64,000 nucleotides of DNA from Phenylobacterium sp. SCN 70-31 (GTDB lineage Bacteria; Pseudomonadota; Alphaproteobacteria; Caulobacterales; Caulobacteraceae), in NCBI RefSeq assembly GCF_001724605.1, contig NZ_MEEX01000015.1, positions 1 to 64,000 of the forward strand, written 5' to 3'. Position numbers and translations under genes: made by a program. Of the stretch, positions 45,043 to 56,600 are shown piece by piece. The notes under the pieces are model-generated. The model saw only the letters and a list, made by a program, of their open reading frames with translations. It was not told the origin of the DNA and did no database searches. How positions within the stretch are numbered: position 1 is the stretch's first letter; each line of letters begins with the position of its first letter.

Positions 45043-46704
45043 TCAGTTGGCGCCTTCCAGCAGGCGCCTGGCGATGACCTGGGCCTGAATCTCGCCGGCC
45101 CCCTCGAAGATGTTGAGGATGCGGGCGTCGGCGAGCACGCGGCTGATCGGCGTCTCCACCGCAAAGCCCGTGCCGCCGTGGATCTGCACCGCATTGTCGG
45201 CGGCGGCCCAGGCGATGCGGGCGGCGGTCAGCTTGGCCATCCCGGCCTCGAGGTCGCAGCGGCGGCCCTCGTCCTTGGCGCGGGCGGCGAACCACGCCAG
45301 GCGGCGCGCGCCCAGGATCTCGGCCGCCATCATGGCCAGCTTGTTGGCCACCCGGGGGAAGCGGGCGATCGGCTCGCCGAACTGGCGCCGGGTCAGGGCG
45401 TAGTCCACCGCCAGGTCCAGGGCGTTCTGGGCCACGCCCAGGGCGCGGGCGGCGGTCTGGATGCGGGCGCTCTCGAAGGTGGCCATGAGCTGGACGAAGC
45501 CCTGGCCTTCCTGCCCCCCCAGCAGGTTGGCGTGCGGGACCTCGAAGCCGTCGAAGCCGATCTCGTATTCCTTCATGCCCCGATAGCCGATGACCCCGAT
45601 CTCGCCGCCGGTCATGCCGGGCGCGGGGAAGGGCTGGCCCTCGGTCCCGCGCGGCTTCTCGGCCAGGAACATGGACAGGCCCCGATGGTCCTTCCTGTCG
45701 GGATCGGTGCGGACCAGCAGCGTCATCAGGTCGGCGCGGGCGGCGTGGGTGATCCAGGTCTTCGCGCCGTAGACCTTCCAGACGTCGCCCTCGCGGACGG
45801 CGCGGGTGCGGAGGCTTCCGAGGTCTGACCCGGCCTCGGGCTCGGTGAAGACGGCGGTGGGAATGGTGGTCCCGGCGGTGATGCACGGCAGGAAGCGCTC
45901 CTTCTGGGCCGGCGTGCCGTGCGCCAGGATCAGCTCGGCGGCGATCTCGGAGCGGGTGCCCAGAGACCCTGTGCCGATCCAGCCCCGCGACAGGGCTTCC
46001 GACACGACGCACATGGCCACCTTGCCCAGGCCCGAACCGCCCCAGGCCTCGGGCGCGGTCAGGCCGAAGACGCCCAGGTCGCCGAGCTCCTGCAGCAGGG
46101 ACAGGGGAATCAGCTCGTCGCGCATGTGCCAGCCGTGGGCGTGGGGGACGATCCTCTCCTCGGTGAAGGCGTGGAACTGGTCGCGGATCGCCTCCAGGGT
46201 CTCGTCCAGGCCGCTGGCCTCCAGCGACGGGCGTCCGCGGGCCTGCTCCAGCAGCTCGACGATCCTGTGCTTGACCGCCTGCGACGCGCCGGGCCGCAGC
46301 CGGCCCAGGACATGGCTCAGCCGCTCGGCGGGGGCGAAGACGTCGGCCGGGCGGAAGATCTCGCCCTGGTTCATCGGGACGCCGCCCTGCAGCTGGCTCA
46401 GGTACTCGTGCGCCAGGAGCTGGGCGGGCAGGGCCTCGGCCTCGGTCAGCCGACCCTCGGCCTCCAGCGCGTGCGCCCACGCCGCGGTCTGGCGCAGCGT
46501 CTCGGCGTAGGCCGCGGCCCAGGCCAGGCCGTGCGCCGCATGCTGCTCGGCGTCGACGGCGGCGCGGTCCACCCGGCCGTCGCGGAGCACCCGTCCGGAC
46601 ACGGCGGCGCCGATGGCCGACGCGAGGCTCGCCGCTTCCGCCGCGGCGTCGTCCAGGAGCCGGGGGAGGTGCGGCAGGATGAGGGAAGATGGCGTGACGG
46701 TCAT
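45043..46704 (-). CDS. mcd: (2S)-methylsuccinyl-CoA dehydrogenase, ethylmalonyl-CoA pathway
   Basis: A 553-residue acyl-CoA dehydrogenase with an extra N-terminal helical domain of about 165 residues. That domain is the hallmark of methylsuccinyl-CoA dehydrogenase, which converts methylsuccinyl-CoA to mesaconyl-CoA in acetyl-CoA assimilation. The dehydrogenase core follows, with AVFTEPEAGSDLGSLRTRAV, VYGAKTWITHAARADLM and catalytic Glu534 in NIFEGAGEIQAQV. It is alone on the minus strand, divergent from a glutathione transferase gene. Other pathway genes (ccr, ecm, mch) are not in the window. Confidence 0.87.
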   Translation of the reverse strand: MTVTPSSLILPHLPRLLDDAAAEAASLASAIGAAVSGRVLRDGRVDRAAVDAEQHAAHGLAWAAAYAETLRQTAAWAHALEAEGRLTEAEALPAQLLAHEYLSQLQGGVPMNQGEIFRPADVFAPAERLSHVLGRLRPGASQAVKHRIVELLEQARGRPSLEASGLDETLEAIRDQFHAFTEERIVPHAHGWHMRDELIPLSLLQELGDLGVFGLTAPEAWGGSGLGKVAMCVVSEALSRGWIGTGSLGTRSEIAAELILAHGTPAQKERFLPCITAGTTIPTAVFTEPEAGSDLGSLRTRAVREGDVWKVYGAKTWITHAARADLMTLLVRTDPDRKDHRGLSMFLAEKPRGTEGQPFPAPGMTGGEIGVIGYRGMKEYEIGFDGFEVPHANLLGGQEGQGFVQLMATFESARIQTAARALGVAQNALDLAVDYALTRRQFGEPIARFPRVANKLAMMAAEILGARRLAWFAARAKDEGRRCDLEAGMAKLTAARIAWAAADNAVQIHGGTGFAVETPISRVLADARILNIFEGAGEIQAQVIARRLLEGAN

Positions 46705-46781
46705 GCCGGCCTTATGCCACGCTTGCGTTGCGTCAGGTCAGGCCGCTTTTCTACGCCAGCCGCAATCCGAGGAAGCGCTCC

Positions 46782-47408
46782 ATGATCGTCGTCCAACATC
46801 TGAACGACTCCCGTTCCCAGCGCGTGCTCTGGCTGCTCGAAGAGCTCGGGACGCCCTACGAGATCAAGTTCTATCAGCGCGACGCGACAACCCGCCTGGC
46901 GCCGCCCGAACTCTCGGCGGTGCACCCGCTGGGCAAGTCGCCCGTGATCACCGACGACGGGCGCACCGTGCACGAGTCCGGGGCGATCGTGGACTACATC
47001 CTGCGCCGGCACGGCGGCGGGCGGCTGATCCCGGCGACTGGCAGCGACGCGTACGAGGCCTACAGCCAATGGCTCCACTACGCCGAGGGCTCGGCGATGC
47101 TGCCGCTGATGCTCATGCTCTATACGGGCCGCCTGGGCGAAGCCGCCGCGCCGCTCCAGCCGCGCATCGAGAGCGAGCTGGCCAATCACCTGGGCTATAT
47201 CGACCGGTCGCTGGCCGGCCGCGACTGGCTGGTGGGCGAGGACATCACCGGCGCCGACATCAACCTGAGCTTCGTGGGCGAGATCGCGGGCGTCTTCGGC
47301 CGCCGGCCCCAGTATCCCAACATCGAGGCCTGGGTGAAGCGCTTCCAGACGCGTCCGGCCTACAAGGCGGCCCTGGAGAAGGGCGGCGCCTACAGCTACG
47401 CGCGGTAG
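46782..47408 (+). CDS. Glutathione S-transferase
   Basis: A 208-residue cytosolic GST. The thioredoxin-like N-terminal domain (residues 1-80) contains HLNDSRSQRVLWLLEELG and the glutathione-binding GKSPVITDDGRTVHESGAI. An all-helical C-terminal domain follows, with LVGEDITGADINLSF. The start at 46782 is preferred over the longer frame because GAGGA precedes it. Substrate unknown; detoxification is the usual role. Convergent with the hydrolase at 47422. Confidence 0.92.
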   Translation: MIVVQHLNDSRSQRVLWLLEELGTPYEIKFYQRDATTRLAPPELSAVHPLGKSPVITDDGRTVHESGAIVDYILRRHGGGRLIPATGSDAYEAYSQWLHYAEGSAMLPLMLMLYTGRLGEAAAPLQPRIESELANHLGYIDRSLAGRDWLVGEDITGADINLSFVGEIAGVFGRRPQYPNIEAWVKRFQTRPAYKAALEKGGAYSYAR

Positions 47409-47421
47409 GTCCGGCGACGGC

Positions 47422-48219
47422 TCATTCGAACGGCGGGAAGTCGTCCTCGTCGGGGATGCCGTCCAGGAAGTCGAGGACCGCCGCCTTCAGCGCTCCGTGC
47501 GGGATGGCCGAGAAGTGGTCGCAGCCCGGCAGGCTCTTGCCCTTGCCATAGGGGAAGACGGCGGCCAGCTCGGCCGGATCGCCGGCCAGGTCGTCCCGGG
47601 CGCCGGCCACGACCAGCACGGGCATGGGCAGGCGGCCCAGCGCCGCACGATCCAGAGGCGGGCTGACCGCGGCCGACGAGGCGGCCAGGGCCTTCCGATC
47701 CTCGCCCTGCTCGTCGGCGAAGTGGCGGAAGCTCTTCAGGAAGTCGTTCTCGATGGTCTCGGGGTCGTCCGTCCCCATGGCCTGGGCCATCGCTTCGGCG
47801 GCGCCGGGCCGCGGCGGATCGAACAGCTTGCCGCCGACGCCGCCCAGCACGAGGTTCGAGACCCGATCCGGGGCGTCCAGGGCGAGCTGCATCGCCGTGC
47901 GCGTGCCCATCGAGTAGCCGAACACGTCGCAGCGCCCGACGCCCAGGTGGTCCAGCAGCGCCAGCGCGTCGGCGGCCAGATTCTGGCGGCCGTAGTCGGC
48001 GGGGTCGTGGCTCTTGACGCTCTCGCCGTGGCCGCGCTGGTCCAGGGCGATCACCCGGGTCCCGCGCCGTTCGAAGGCCGTGTACCAGCCGGTGCGCTTC
48101 CAGCCCTCGGCCCGGTTGGACGCGAAGCCGTGCAGCAGCAGCACGGTCCGTTGCGCGCCGCCCGGCGGGGCGATGTCGTCGTAGGCGAGGGTGACGCCGT
48201 TCAGGGTGGTGATGGTCAT
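47422..48219 (-). CDS. Alpha/beta hydrolase
   Basis: A 265-residue hydrolase with complete catalytic motifs: the oxyanion-hole strand VLLLHGFASN, DQRGHGES, the nucleophile elbow GYSMGTRTAM with catalytic Ser, Asp likely in VVAGARDDLAG, and His in LPGCDHFSAIPHG. The start at 48219 (MTITTLNGVTLAYDD) begins the fold; the longer frame adds unrelated residues. There is no signal peptide. The substrate is not evident. Confidence 0.88.
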   Translation of the reverse strand: MTITTLNGVTLAYDDIAPPGGAQRTVLLLHGFASNRAEGWKRTGWYTAFERRGTRVIALDQRGHGESVKSHDPADYGRQNLAADALALLDHLGVGRCDVFGYSMGTRTAMQLALDAPDRVSNLVLGGVGGKLFDPPRPGAAEAMAQAMGTDDPETIENDFLKSFRHFADEQGEDRKALAASSAAVSPPLDRAALGRLPMPVLVVAGARDDLAGDPAELAAVFPYGKGKSLPGCDHFSAIPHGALKAAVLDFLDGIPDEDDFPPFE

Positions 48220-48297
48220 GGGGCGGGACCGTAAGGCCGGTGCGGCCACGCCGTCCACTGTCCACGCCGTCCTTTGGCGGCAGCTTCAGGTTGGACG

Positions 48298-49176
48298 TCA
48301 GGGCGCGCGTCCCGTCCACTCCCAGTGCCAGGGCTCGAACAGATAGTTCACGAATCCGAACCGGGCGGCGTTCGCGACCAGCCAGCCGTAGGCGGCTGTG
48401 CCGCTCATGTGCCGGCGGCTGGGCGCGGCGGTGGAATCGGCGCCGAATCCCTCCGCGTGGCCGACGTAGAGGTCGAGGGCCATGCCGGTGCGGTGCGCCG
48501 AGCAGCGGGCGCGGGCGATCCCGTCGCAGTTCCCCTCGGCCAGGCAGCGCGCGGCGTCCAGGGTCGGGCTGCGATAGCCGGAGAAGGGGCGCAGCGCATC
48601 CGGGTCGGCGGCGATGGCCGGCTCCTCCTCGCGGGCGGCGGCGACCATGCGCCGCCAGGCGTCCAGCGCCGCGGGATGCGCCCAGACGGCCTTGTCGCCC
48701 AGGGCCTCGGCCGGGCGGAAGGCGGCGATCACCTCGGCGGTCTCGGGACACGCGCCGGCCGCCACGCGGGCCACGAACGGCCGCGCCGCCTGGGACCGGA
48801 CGCGGAAGGCCTCGAAGGCGACAGGAGTCATCAGGCCGTCGGCGGGCAGGCCTTCGCGCCCCTGCCAGGCCGCCAGCGCCGCGGCGAAGCCCTCGCTGCC
48901 CGGCGGGCAGCGTGTCGCGAGCGTCTGGGACAGCGCCGGCGCATAGGCGGCCCAGCCCGTCTCCGCACGGCCGAAGGGCGCCCAGACCAGGGTCTCGAGC
49001 GATCCGGCGTTGGCTTCGGCCGCGGCGGTCCAGCCGGGAGCGGCGCAGTGGTCGGTCGCCCGCGCCGCGCCTGCGCCGAGCGATGCGGCCAGCGCCACCG
49101 CACAGGCGCCGGCCCAAGCGCCTGCCCAGGCGCCTGTGGGGCGGATCGAGGCCCGGCGCGGGCCTAGCTGCGCCAC
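48298..49176 (-). CDS. D-alanyl-D-alanine carboxypeptidase, VanY family, exported
   Basis: Zinc peptidase trimming the terminal D-alanine of peptidoglycan stem peptides. The VanY motifs are near the C-terminus: SAHRTGMALDLYVGH (zinc ligands His and Asp) and FEPWHWEWTG with the third His and catalytic Glu. The best start is GTG at 49176, which overlaps the Rieske oxygenase stop by 13 bases. It gives a long alanine-rich signal peptide (about residues 15-38, ending GAGAARA). It is 292 aa. The first half (residues 60-180) contains a region resembling a peptidoglycan-binding or hydrolase-associated domain. Confidence 0.82.
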   Translation of the reverse strand: MAQLGPRRASIRPTGAWAGAWAGACAVALAASLGAGAARATDHCAAPGWTAAAEANAGSLETLVWAPFGRAETGWAAYAPALSQTLATRCPPGSEGFAAALAAWQGREGLPADGLMTPVAFEAFRVRSQAARPFVARVAAGACPETAEVIAAFRPAEALGDKAVWAHPAALDAWRRMVAAAREEEPAIAADPDALRPFSGYRSPTLDAARCLAEGNCDGIARARCSAHRTGMALDLYVGHAEGFGADSTAAPSRRHMSGTAAYGWLVANAARFGFVNYLFEPWHWEWTGRAP

Positions 49177-50255
49177 CGCAGGGTCGCCGGCTTGACGGGA
49201 TTCTCGAACGGCCGGCCCTCGCGGCGGCTCGCCGCCCATTCCCGCTTCAGCGCCTGGTACCACTTGGCCTGGCGGTCGGCGTCGTCGATCCACAGCAGGG
49301 TGGGATCGTGCTTCAGGCCCTGGTTCTGGAGTTCGACCATGTGCGCGTCCTGGCGCAGGAACGTGCGCGCCATCACGCCCACCACGGGCTTGAGGAGGCC
49401 CAGGGCCGGGTGGTCGGACCAGACGATCTGGCTCACCTGGGTCCGGTGGGCGTCCAGCGGCGTCAGGCCGGTGAGCGAAAGCACCTGCCGCTTTCCCACC
49501 GTCACATGCTCCCAGCGCAGGCCCGGCAGGCGGAACACGATCTCGGTCTCGGGGCGGCCGCCCAGGATGGCGTAGGCGCGGCTGTTGCTGGACGGCGCGT
49601 GTCTCACCATGGCGAAGCCGGCCTCGCGCGGTTCGAACCGCTTTTCCTTGTCGTGCATGCTGGCGGCCGTCCGCCACCACCACTGGCGATGCACATAGGG
49701 CCCGTGGGCCGGGTCCATCAGGCCCACGACCGCCTGGTCGATGTGGGCGTCGAAGACCATACGGTCCACCAGTTTGGGCGCCCCCCCCACCACGCCGGGG
49801 AAGGTGGGCGGCGGGTGGTCGGGTTCGCCCTCGGGCGCGCCGCCGACCCAGACGAAGATCAGGCCCTGGCTCTCGACGATCGGATAGCGGCGCACGCGGA
49901 TTCGCGCGACGTCCATCGTCTGGTCCGCCGTCAGCGAGGGGATCGCCGAACAGGCGCCGTCGGCCCGGAAGCGCCAGCCGTGATAGGGGCAGGCGATGCT
50001 CTCCACCCCGAAGGCGTCGCGATGAAACGCGCCGGCCGAGAGCGGCGCGGCGCGGTGGGGACAGACGTCGCGCAGCGCGAAGAGCTGGCCGCCCGGCGAG
50101 CGGCCCAGCACCACCGGTTCGCCCAGCAGGTCCATGTGGATCGGCCGCCCGGGCTTCAGGTCCCGGTCCAGCGCCGCCAGATACCAGGTGTCGGTCAGGA
50201 ATCCCTGGCCGAACCGGGCGTCGGCGCGGACCGTGCGCGGGCTACCGTCGGGCAT
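49164..50255 (-). CDS. Rieske non-heme iron oxygenase, alpha subunit type
   Basis: Ring-hydroxylating or demethylating oxygenase of 363 aa. The Rieske cluster is bound by Cys and His in DVCPHRAAPL and in ACPYHGWRF. The mononuclear iron site is read in LMDPAHGPYVHRQWWW with its two His residues. The ATG at 50255 is chosen; a GTG at 50279 would add eight residues. The family includes vanillate demethylase and phenylpropionate or steroid-type oxygenases, and no reductase gene is nearby, so the substrate is open. The small Rieske ferredoxin at 21872 is far away. Confidence 0.86.
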   Translation of the reverse strand: MPDGSPRTVRADARFGQGFLTDTWYLAALDRDLKPGRPIHMDLLGEPVVLGRSPGGQLFALRDVCPHRAAPLSAGAFHRDAFGVESIACPYHGWRFRADGACSAIPSLTADQTMDVARIRVRRYPIVESQGLIFVWVGGAPEGEPDHPPPTFPGVVGGAPKLVDRMVFDAHIDQAVVGLMDPAHGPYVHRQWWWRTAASMHDKEKRFEPREAGFAMVRHAPSSNSRAYAILGGRPETEIVFRLPGLRWEHVTVGKRQVLSLTGLTPLDAHRTQVSQIVWSDHPALGLLKPVVGVMARTFLRQDAHMVELQNQGLKHDPTLLWIDDADRQAKWYQALKREWAASRREGRPFENPVKPATLRWRS

Positions 50256-50390
50256 CTGCTTCCATAGGGCTGAGGTCACTCCTGCGGCGATTCCCGGAAC
50301 TGGAACGCGGGGCCAGGGCGGCCATTTCGCCACGAAACGCGGCCGGCTCCAAGCGACTGTCCCGGTGCGGGCGACGCCGGCCAAACCAAA

Positions 50391-50416
50391 GGGCGGCCGC
50401 CTCGCAGCGACCGCCC
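50391..50416 (-). terminator. Probable terminator of ftsH
   Basis: GGGCGG and CCGCCC arms with additional pairing inside lie about 55 bases past the ftsH stop. On the minus strand they are followed by TTTGGTTTGG. The other bases between 50256 and 50469 show nothing else. Confidence 0.5.
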
Positions 50417-50469
50417 CCTGGTTGTTCTGCTTCGGGCTGTTCCGTTTCGGGTCGTGCCGTCGCCGGCGG

Positions 50470-52356
<1,887 letters not shown>

Positions 52357-52472
52357 AGACGACCGTTCCCAGGTAAGCGGCGCATGTCAGACCACAGATA
52401 GGACGCCGACCGACGACATGCCATTCGGCGCATTGACGCCGCGACCCTACACCGCGGCATGACCAGATACGC

Positions 52473-52502
52473 AAAAAGGGCCGCGCCGGCGGCGCAGCCC
52501 TT
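52473..52502 (-). terminator. Rho-independent terminator of rpsU
   Basis: On the minus strand AAGGGCTGCGCC pairs with GGCGCGGCCCTT and is followed by TTTTTGCG, about 50 bases past the rpsU stop. It separates rpsU from ftsH. Confidence 0.85.
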
Positions 52503-52552
52503 CAGATAAGCATCATTCGTGCCAGCTTTTAGGCCCGTGGTGGCCCAAGGAC

Positions 52553-52786
52553 TTACCGCGACGGCTTCTTCGGCGCGGCGATCAGGCCTTCGCGCTGGGC
52601 GCGCTTGCGGGCCAGCTTCCGGGCGCGGCGGACGGCTTCGGCCTTCTGGCGCGCGCGCTTCTCGGAGGGCTTTTCGTAGTGGACGTGCCGCTTCATCTCG
52701 CGGAACGAGCCTTCGCGCTGCATCTTCTTCTTCAGCGCCTTCAGGGCCTGATCGACGTTGTTGTCGCGGACGAAAATCTGAACCAG
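52553..52786 (-). CDS. rpsU: 30S ribosomal protein S21, apparent CTG start
   Basis: Small basic protein of the 30S platform. The reading is [20 protein letters not shown], then [20 protein letters not shown] and a basic tail ending APKKPSR, matching alphaproteobacterial S21. Upstream, the frame reaches a stop (TAG) after only five codons, with no ATG, GTG or TTG. CTG at 52786 gives 77 aa with the expected N-terminus, preceded by AGGAGAGG at a good distance. The first internal ATG is at residue 22, too late for a working S21. It ends in a terminator and precedes ftsH. Confidence 0.93.
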   Translation of the reverse strand: MVQIFVRDNNVDQALKALKKKMQREGSFREMKRHVHYEKPSEKRARQKAEAVRRARKLARKRAQREGLIAAPKKPSR

Positions 52787-52859
52787 AGGAACCTCTCCTG
52801 CCTACGCTAGCCGCCCGCCTCCGCCGGCTGAAAGGCGGCGAGCGTGCAAAAATGGATCG

Positions 52860-52881
52860 CCCGAAGGTGTTACCCTTCGGG
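52860..52881 (-). terminator. Possible terminator of the ydbH-ynbE-ydbL unit
   Basis: Eight-base perfect arms CCCGAAGG and CCTTCGGG with a six-base loop. On the minus strand the stem is followed by CGATCCATTTTTG. It could instead be part of the rpsU leader. The bases from 52793 to 53012 contain no credible gene. Confidence 0.4.
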
Positions 52882-53012
52882 TTTGAGGGCGGGCTGATAC
52901 CAGAAGCGATGGTCGGTGTCCACGGGACTCGCTGTGCGCAGGACCGCCAAAGGACGCGCGGCGGCGAGCGCCGCCTGGAAGGCGGGCGCCCGCGCCGCCG
53001 GGGTCCGAAACC

Positions 53013-53375
53013 CTACTTCCGGGTCCAGGCCCCGCCCGCAGGCTTGTAGTACTCGCCCGGCTTCAGGAGCGACTGGACGACGGTGTTGTAGGCCGATGCG
53101 CCCGCCGCGGCTTCGGACACGCCGTTCTTGGCCGCGGCTTCGCGGTAGAGCTGGGCGCGGCCGGCGTTGATCTCGGCCACCGCCGCCTGGATCGCGGGGT
53201 CGGACGCCGGCTTCACGAAGCCGAGGAAGCCGTCGGCCTGTTCGCCGACCACGCCCTGAGCCTTGGCCGCGTCGACCACGGACTTGCTGTTGGCCGACTG
53301 GGCGACCGCCGGCTGGGCGAGGGTGAGGGCGGCCAGAACGGCGGCGCCTACGTTGAAGAAATCGGTCTTTTGCAT
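53013..53375 (-). CDS. ydbL: YdbL family (DUF1318) periplasmic protein
   Basis: A 120-residue secreted protein: signal peptide MQKTDFFNVGAAVLAALTLA with cleavage near AVAQS. The DUF1318 body reads DAAKAQGVVGEQADGFLGF, then AVAEINAGRAQLYREAAAKN and GEYYKPAGGAW. In E. coli YdbL is encoded with YdbH and YnbE and influences assembly of their complex. Here it is third in the same order, 19 bases after ynbE. Confidence 0.88.
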   Translation of the reverse strand: MQKTDFFNVGAAVLAALTLAQPAVAQSANSKSVVDAAKAQGVVGEQADGFLGFVKPASDPAIQAAVAEINAGRAQLYREAAAKNGVSEAAAGASAYNTVVQSLLKPGEYYKPAGGAWTRK

Positions 53376-53394
53376 CTGTCGGTCTCCTCTCCCG

Positions 53395-53592
53395 TCAGAA
53401 GAGGTTGGGGTTCTTCTGGATGAGGGCCTTGACGTCCTCGTCCAGTTGCAGCCGGACGTTGGCGTCCAGTTTCGCGTAGATGGTGATGGGCGCGACCTCG
53501 ACCCGCACGGTCGGGGCGCAGGCCGAAAGGCCCGCGAGCGCCAGGCTGGCCAGCGCGGGCACGACGACGGCCTTGGCGGCGGCGATCCTCAT
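53395..53592 (-). CDS. ynbE: YnbE-like outer-membrane lipoprotein
   Basis: A 65-residue lipoprotein with signal MRIAAAKAVVVPALASLALA and lipobox LSAC, the lipidated Cys being residue 25. The mature part is APTVRVEVAPITIYAKLDAN followed by VRLQLDEDVKALIQKNPNLF, strongly like YnbE. YnbE pairs with YdbH to bridge the periplasm for phospholipid transport to the outer membrane. It lies 38 bases after ydbH. It sits inside a much longer open frame that is a ydbH shadow. Confidence 0.9.
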   Translation of the reverse strand: MRIAAAKAVVVPALASLALAGLSACAPTVRVEVAPITIYAKLDANVRLQLDEDVKALIQKNPNLF

Positions 53593-53630
53593 GGGGCGAT
53601 ATTCCTCATCATGTCTCCAAATCTGAAGCT

Positions 53631-56600
53631 TCAGGGCTGAACGGGACCTGAACTGCGCGCCTTCTGGAAGTCCATCCAGTCCGAGACGAGATCGTCCAGG
53701 TTCAATGTGGTGTCGAGGGTCAGGTTCACGCCCGTTCCCGAGGGCAGCGGCAGTTTGCGGCCCAGGAAGCGGCGCTGGATCAGGTCCATGAGGGTCAGGC
53801 GGATTTCCTGCTTCTGCGGCGGATCGTGGCGGCCGACGATGTGGAACAGGAGACCCAGACGGCCGTCCTCGCGGCTGGCGAGCGTCAGGTCGAGGGTCTG
53901 GAACGCCAGGTTCTCCATGGCCTGGTAGGCGAAGTCGGTGAAGGTCTCGTTGGGGTCGGGCGCGCCGGGCGGCGCGGCGTCCGCCGGCACGCCGCCGGCG
54001 GCGACTCCCGTCAGGGCCGCGCGGTCGATCGACAGCCGGCCCGGCTGGTCGGCATGGAGTTCGCCGCCCGAGATGCGGATGCGGGACCCGGCCATCTCGA
54101 ACGGGATGCGGCCGCTGACCTTGGCGTCCAGATCCACCTTGTCGCCGAACGGCGAGGCCTCGACGATGTCGTGGAGCTGCACGCCCTCGACGATCAGCAC
54201 CCCGCGCGTCGGCGCGCCGGGCGCCAGCGGCACCTCCAGCGTTTCGACCCGCACCTTGCCGCCGCCGACGCTCGCCTCGCCGCCCTCGACCTTCAGAAGG
54301 TTGTCGGCCAGCTCGAAGCGCGCCGTGAGCGCGCTCAGCACGACCATGGACTGGACCTCGTCCACCGCCAGCTCCTGGCCCGGCGCGGCCTTGAGCGGCG
54401 CCAGGCTGGAGAAGGCGATCTGGCCCCGCAGCCCCTTCACCGGTCCCGCGGGGCTGCGGAAGTCGAGGCCCGGGATACTGACGACGCCCGAACTGGCCGA
54501 GCCTTCGGGCGACCAGTCGAACCGGCCCGAGAATTTCGCCGACCCGACCGCCGGCGCGCCGACCGCTTCGGCCAGGGGGGAGAGATCGGCCGGCTGGAGT
54601 CCGCCCTCGGAGAAAGTCAGCATCTCGGTCTCGATGACCGCGACGCCCAGGCCCAGACGGCCGTCCTGGGTGACGAGGGCCGTTCCCAGCGGCGCGCCGT
54701 CCGGGCGGCGGAAGGCGAGGTCCGCGCGCCAGATGAACTCGGACAGCGTCACCTCCCCGTCCATCAGGAAGGGATTGAACCGCCGCTCGGGCGCCAGGTC
54801 CTCCTGGCGCGCGGAGGTCACGTCGATGCGGGCCGTCACCTCGGCGCCCCGGCCCTGCGCCAGCACCCGGCCGGCGCCGTCGGTCACCAGACCCTGGACG
54901 AACGGCGCGGCCGCCCGCACGCCCTCGGCGCGGCCCGCCACGCGCCAGCCGCCCCCGCGCACCGCAAGGACCGGCCCGCCCGCCGGGCACAGGCGGCCCG
55001 AAAGGTCGGTGATGTCGTTGGCGCCGAAGTCCAGTTCCGCGGCGCCGATGGCGACGCAGCGATCGGCGGCGAAGCTCAGGTCGCCGTCGGCCACGGTCAG
55101 GCGGCCCGAGGCGTCCACCTTTCCCTCCCGCAGGAACCCGAACGAGCCGGCCGCCCGCAGGCGTCCGTCGAGCACGGCTCCGTTCGCGGTCGACGTCACG
55201 CGCGCGACCTCGGCGTCCACCTGAGGCAGGCCCCCGCCGTTCACCGACAGGACGAAGGCTCCCCCGTCCGGGCCGAAGACGGGCGTCCCGGCGCGCCGGG
55301 CGGACAGCCGTGCGACCGCGCCGCTGGCCGCCACGACCTGGGCAGGTTGATCCAGGGCGACCGTCAGGCGCGCGCCGTCCAGCCTGACGCGGACGCTGGG
55401 CGCGCTCAGCCGGACGTCCCGCGCGGCCCGCTTCATCGCCGCGACTTCGGCGCTGTCGCCCGCGACGGCCGGCCCGAGCCCGCGCCAGGCGCCGCGGGCC
55501 GCGAGCGCGGCGGTCAGGTCGGCCTTCACGCCCGCCGCGGCGGCCTCGACCGGCCCCCGGGCCTCGGCTGCGACCGTCTTCAGATCCAGGTCCGCCGCCG
55601 CGACGCGCCCGGCCGTCGCCTTGGCCACGACGGGTCCGCTCACCTTGTCTCCACCTGCGCGGGTCCACCGCACGGCGTCCGAGGCGAGGGCGATCCCCAG
55701 GCCCTCGACTTCACCTTCGGGCGCCGAGACGCGCGCCGCCGCGGCGTCGGCGGCCAGCCGCCCCTCGACGGCGAGATCCGGGATCCAGCCCCGCGCCTGA
55801 CCCGTGAACGTCGCCGTCACCTTGGCCTCCGACAGCCGGCGTCCCGCGTTCGCGGCGGACGCCGCCGTGAACTCGAACCGGGCGCCGATCGCGCCGTCGC
55901 CCTTCCGGGTCTTCAGGTCGGGATAGGGCGCCTGGAGGGTCAGGACGACCCGCCCGTCTTCCGCGGTCGCTTCGCCGATCCGGGCGCGGGCGAATGGCAG
56001 CGTGGCCGAGAGGTCGATGCGGTCGGCGCGGGTGATCTCCCGCACCACGCCTGCGCCCGTCGCCACCTCGAAGCCGGGGCCGCGCAGACTGGCGGGCGCC
56101 GTGGTTGCGCTGAGGCTCTGGAGTCGGCCGTCCTGCACGCGGGCGTCGGCGACGGCGCGAACCGGGCCATAGTCCGTGTCCAGGACCAGCACGCCGCCGT
56201 CCACGTCGATCCGCGGCTGGGTCGCGTCGGGGCGGGGCGGCCGACTCAGGAACTCCTTCACCAGCGGGTCCAGCGGCCCCATCCGCAACTGACCGTCCCG
56301 GAACGCCGCGCGGAGTTCGGGCTTGCGGAGGGCGACCGAGCGCACGTCCAGTCCGCCAAGGCCCAGTCGGTAGCGGACGTCCACCTGATCCGCCCGGAAG
56401 GTGGGCTGCGCGGGATCTCCGACCCACAGCCGCGCCGCGAACCGGCCGGGACCGATCTCCTGCACCTCGACCTGGGACGCGACGCCTTTCGAGCGCAGCC
56501 ACCCGGTCAGCGCCTCGCGCGCTAGGGCCTTGCGGTTGAGCCAGGTGAGCCCGGTCGCCAGCACGAGCGCCACGCCCGCCAGCGCCAGCACGAGGCGCAG

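Noticed and set aside
31543..47408. Accessory block as a recent mobile island
   Set aside because: No transposase, integrase, flanking repeat or composition shift was seen; it looks like a resident regulon.
53826..56525. 899-codon plus-strand open frame across ydbH
   Set aside because: Antisense shadow; no ribosome site or domain, whereas the minus strand fits the ydbH-ynbE-ydbL order.
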